64,000 nucleotides of DNA from Symbiodinium sp. CCMP2592 (taxonomy: Eukaryota > Sar > Dinophyceae > Suessiales > Symbiodiniaceae): the NCBI GenBank assembly GCA_905221615.1, contig CAJNDT010000602.1:446986-510985 (forward strand), read 5' to 3'. The notes under the pieces are model-generated. The model was not told where the DNA came from, made no database searches, and was given only the letters and a program-made list of their open reading frames with translations. A program made the translations under genes and the position numbers. The stretch's first letter is position 1; each line of letters starts with the position of its first letter. Shown here in pieces: positions 63,249-64,000 of the stretch.

Positions 63249-63412
63249 TTTTTAACTAAGGCCTTAAACCCTACACCTTAAACTTTAGTAACCCGGGAAC
63301 CCTACAGTAGTTCTGTCTTGTTGTAAGGCAACTCTTTTTGCTAAGGCCTTAAACCCTAAACTTTAGGCGCTAATCTACAGTATATAGTTCTCTATAGTTG
63401 TAAGGCACCTGT
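63249..63412. repeat. About 80-bp direct duplication
   Basis: CTAAGGCCTTAAACCCTA followed by AAACTTTAG and GTTGTAAGGCA occurs twice in tandem with drift. Confidence 0.75.
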
Positions 63413-63487
63413 ACCGTTGGAATGACGCTGCTTCCGCTTCGCCGGAGATGGCGCCTCGGCCTGAACAGCTGGCGTTTGAGGCTTAAC

Positions 63488-63665
63488 ATAGGGGCCTTAA
63501 TGATTAGAATAAGGGTTCCTTTAAAGGGATCCTTAAAGGGTTCTATAGGGGATCTATAATAGGGTTCTATAATATAGGGGCCTTAGTAATTAGAATAGTG
63601 TTCTGGGGCCCATTATACTATATTTGTAATAAGGAACCCTCCTAATTAGTATTGGGCCCCTATAT
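63488..63665. mobile_element. Family F palindrome pair
   Basis: TAGGGGCCTTAATGATTAGA and TAGGGGCCTTAGTAATTAGA starts with GGGCCCATTATACTATA core and AATAAGGAACCC. A TAAAGGGTTCTATAG spacer lies between. Confidence 0.6.
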
Positions 63666-64000
63666 CAAGGTTCTTCCGGGCAAGCTATGCCGGCATGAAA
63701 CCGCGCACCCTGACCAACCGAAAAACCCCCAAACGTCAAAAACTACCAACCTTAAAACCTAGAAAACTCCAACAAATGGCGCCAAGCCCTAAAACTCCTT
63801 CCTTACACCCCCAAAGAAAACACAACTAAAGGCCCGCTTGGCCTCTGCATCCCAACTTAAACCCTATATGAACTCTGAACCCATGTTCCGATCTTACTTC
63901 AAGGGTCCAAAGGACCCAAGAATTAGGTACTTGGGTGCAGGGTGTAGTTGTGTAGCTCAGTATTCAGGGGAGTATACCCTTAGGGTTAAATTCAAACCTC
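63666..64000. other. Window end, no gene seen
   Basis: A degenerate GGGTCCAAAGGACCC palindrome end at about 63903 resembles the element near 18058-18165. Nothing else is recognised. Confidence 0.45.

Noticed and set aside
1..64000. CRISPR arrays, tRNA or rRNA genes, or prokaryotic operons
   Set aside because: Repeats are contiguous microsatellites, minisatellites or palindromes without unique spacers; no cloverleaf or rRNA sequence was recognised by eye.

Overview
This window looks like nuclear DNA of a dinoflagellate, most likely a symbiodiniacean-type alga. The signs are TTTAGGG/CCCTAAA telomere-type heptamers scattered through non-coding DNA, short exons in long repeat-filled introns, intron donors that read GC or GA as often as GT, and a GC-rich LINE reverse transcriptase. 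There is no bacterial-style operon, CRISPR array, rRNA or tRNA that I can support.

Two genes can be assembled exon by exon with consistent reading phase, both on the minus strand. An FSP1/AIFM2-like FAD/NAD(P)H oxidoreductase spans 14917 to 11082 (six exons, about 415 codons). An SLC4-family anion (bicarbonate/borate-type) transporter spans 24855 to 22609 (six exons, about 578 codons). Partial matches are one exon of a GH5-type exo-beta-1,3-glucanase-like protein (about 1013 to 903, minus) and a probable short-chain dehydrogenase (about 36426 to 35925, minus). A 5'-truncated LINE (42485-44936, plus) is bounded by a 16-bp target-site duplication and carries a frameshift in its catalytic YxDD motif.

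Layout. 0-11 kb: GH5 exon, then chains of short minus-strand candidate exons between telomere-like tracts. 11-15 kb: FSP1-like gene, whose last intron holds a 1.2-kb trinucleotide array. 15-22 kb: MITE-like palindromes, a few candidate exons and an AT-rich block. 22-25 kb: SLC4 gene. 25-28 kb: a 78-bp minisatellite and a 172-codon frame. 28-36 kb: trinucleotide arrays, a nine-copy 57-bp hairpin minisatellite and candidate exons. 36-46 kb: dehydrogenase-like exons, several minus-strand candidate exons and the LINE. 46-54 kb: repeat-rich DNA with candidate minus exons, one starting with a signal-peptide-like stretch. 54-64 kb: microsatellites, a dense MITE cluster and few candidate exons.

All four homology-supported host genes or exons lie on the minus strand, which fits the unidirectional gene arrays known in dinoflagellates. 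Palindromic elements of about 85-125 bp recur in at least ten sequence families. Coding calls without recognisable homology rest on open frame, composition and splice-like borders read by eye. They carry low confidence because some intervals read equally well on both strands.
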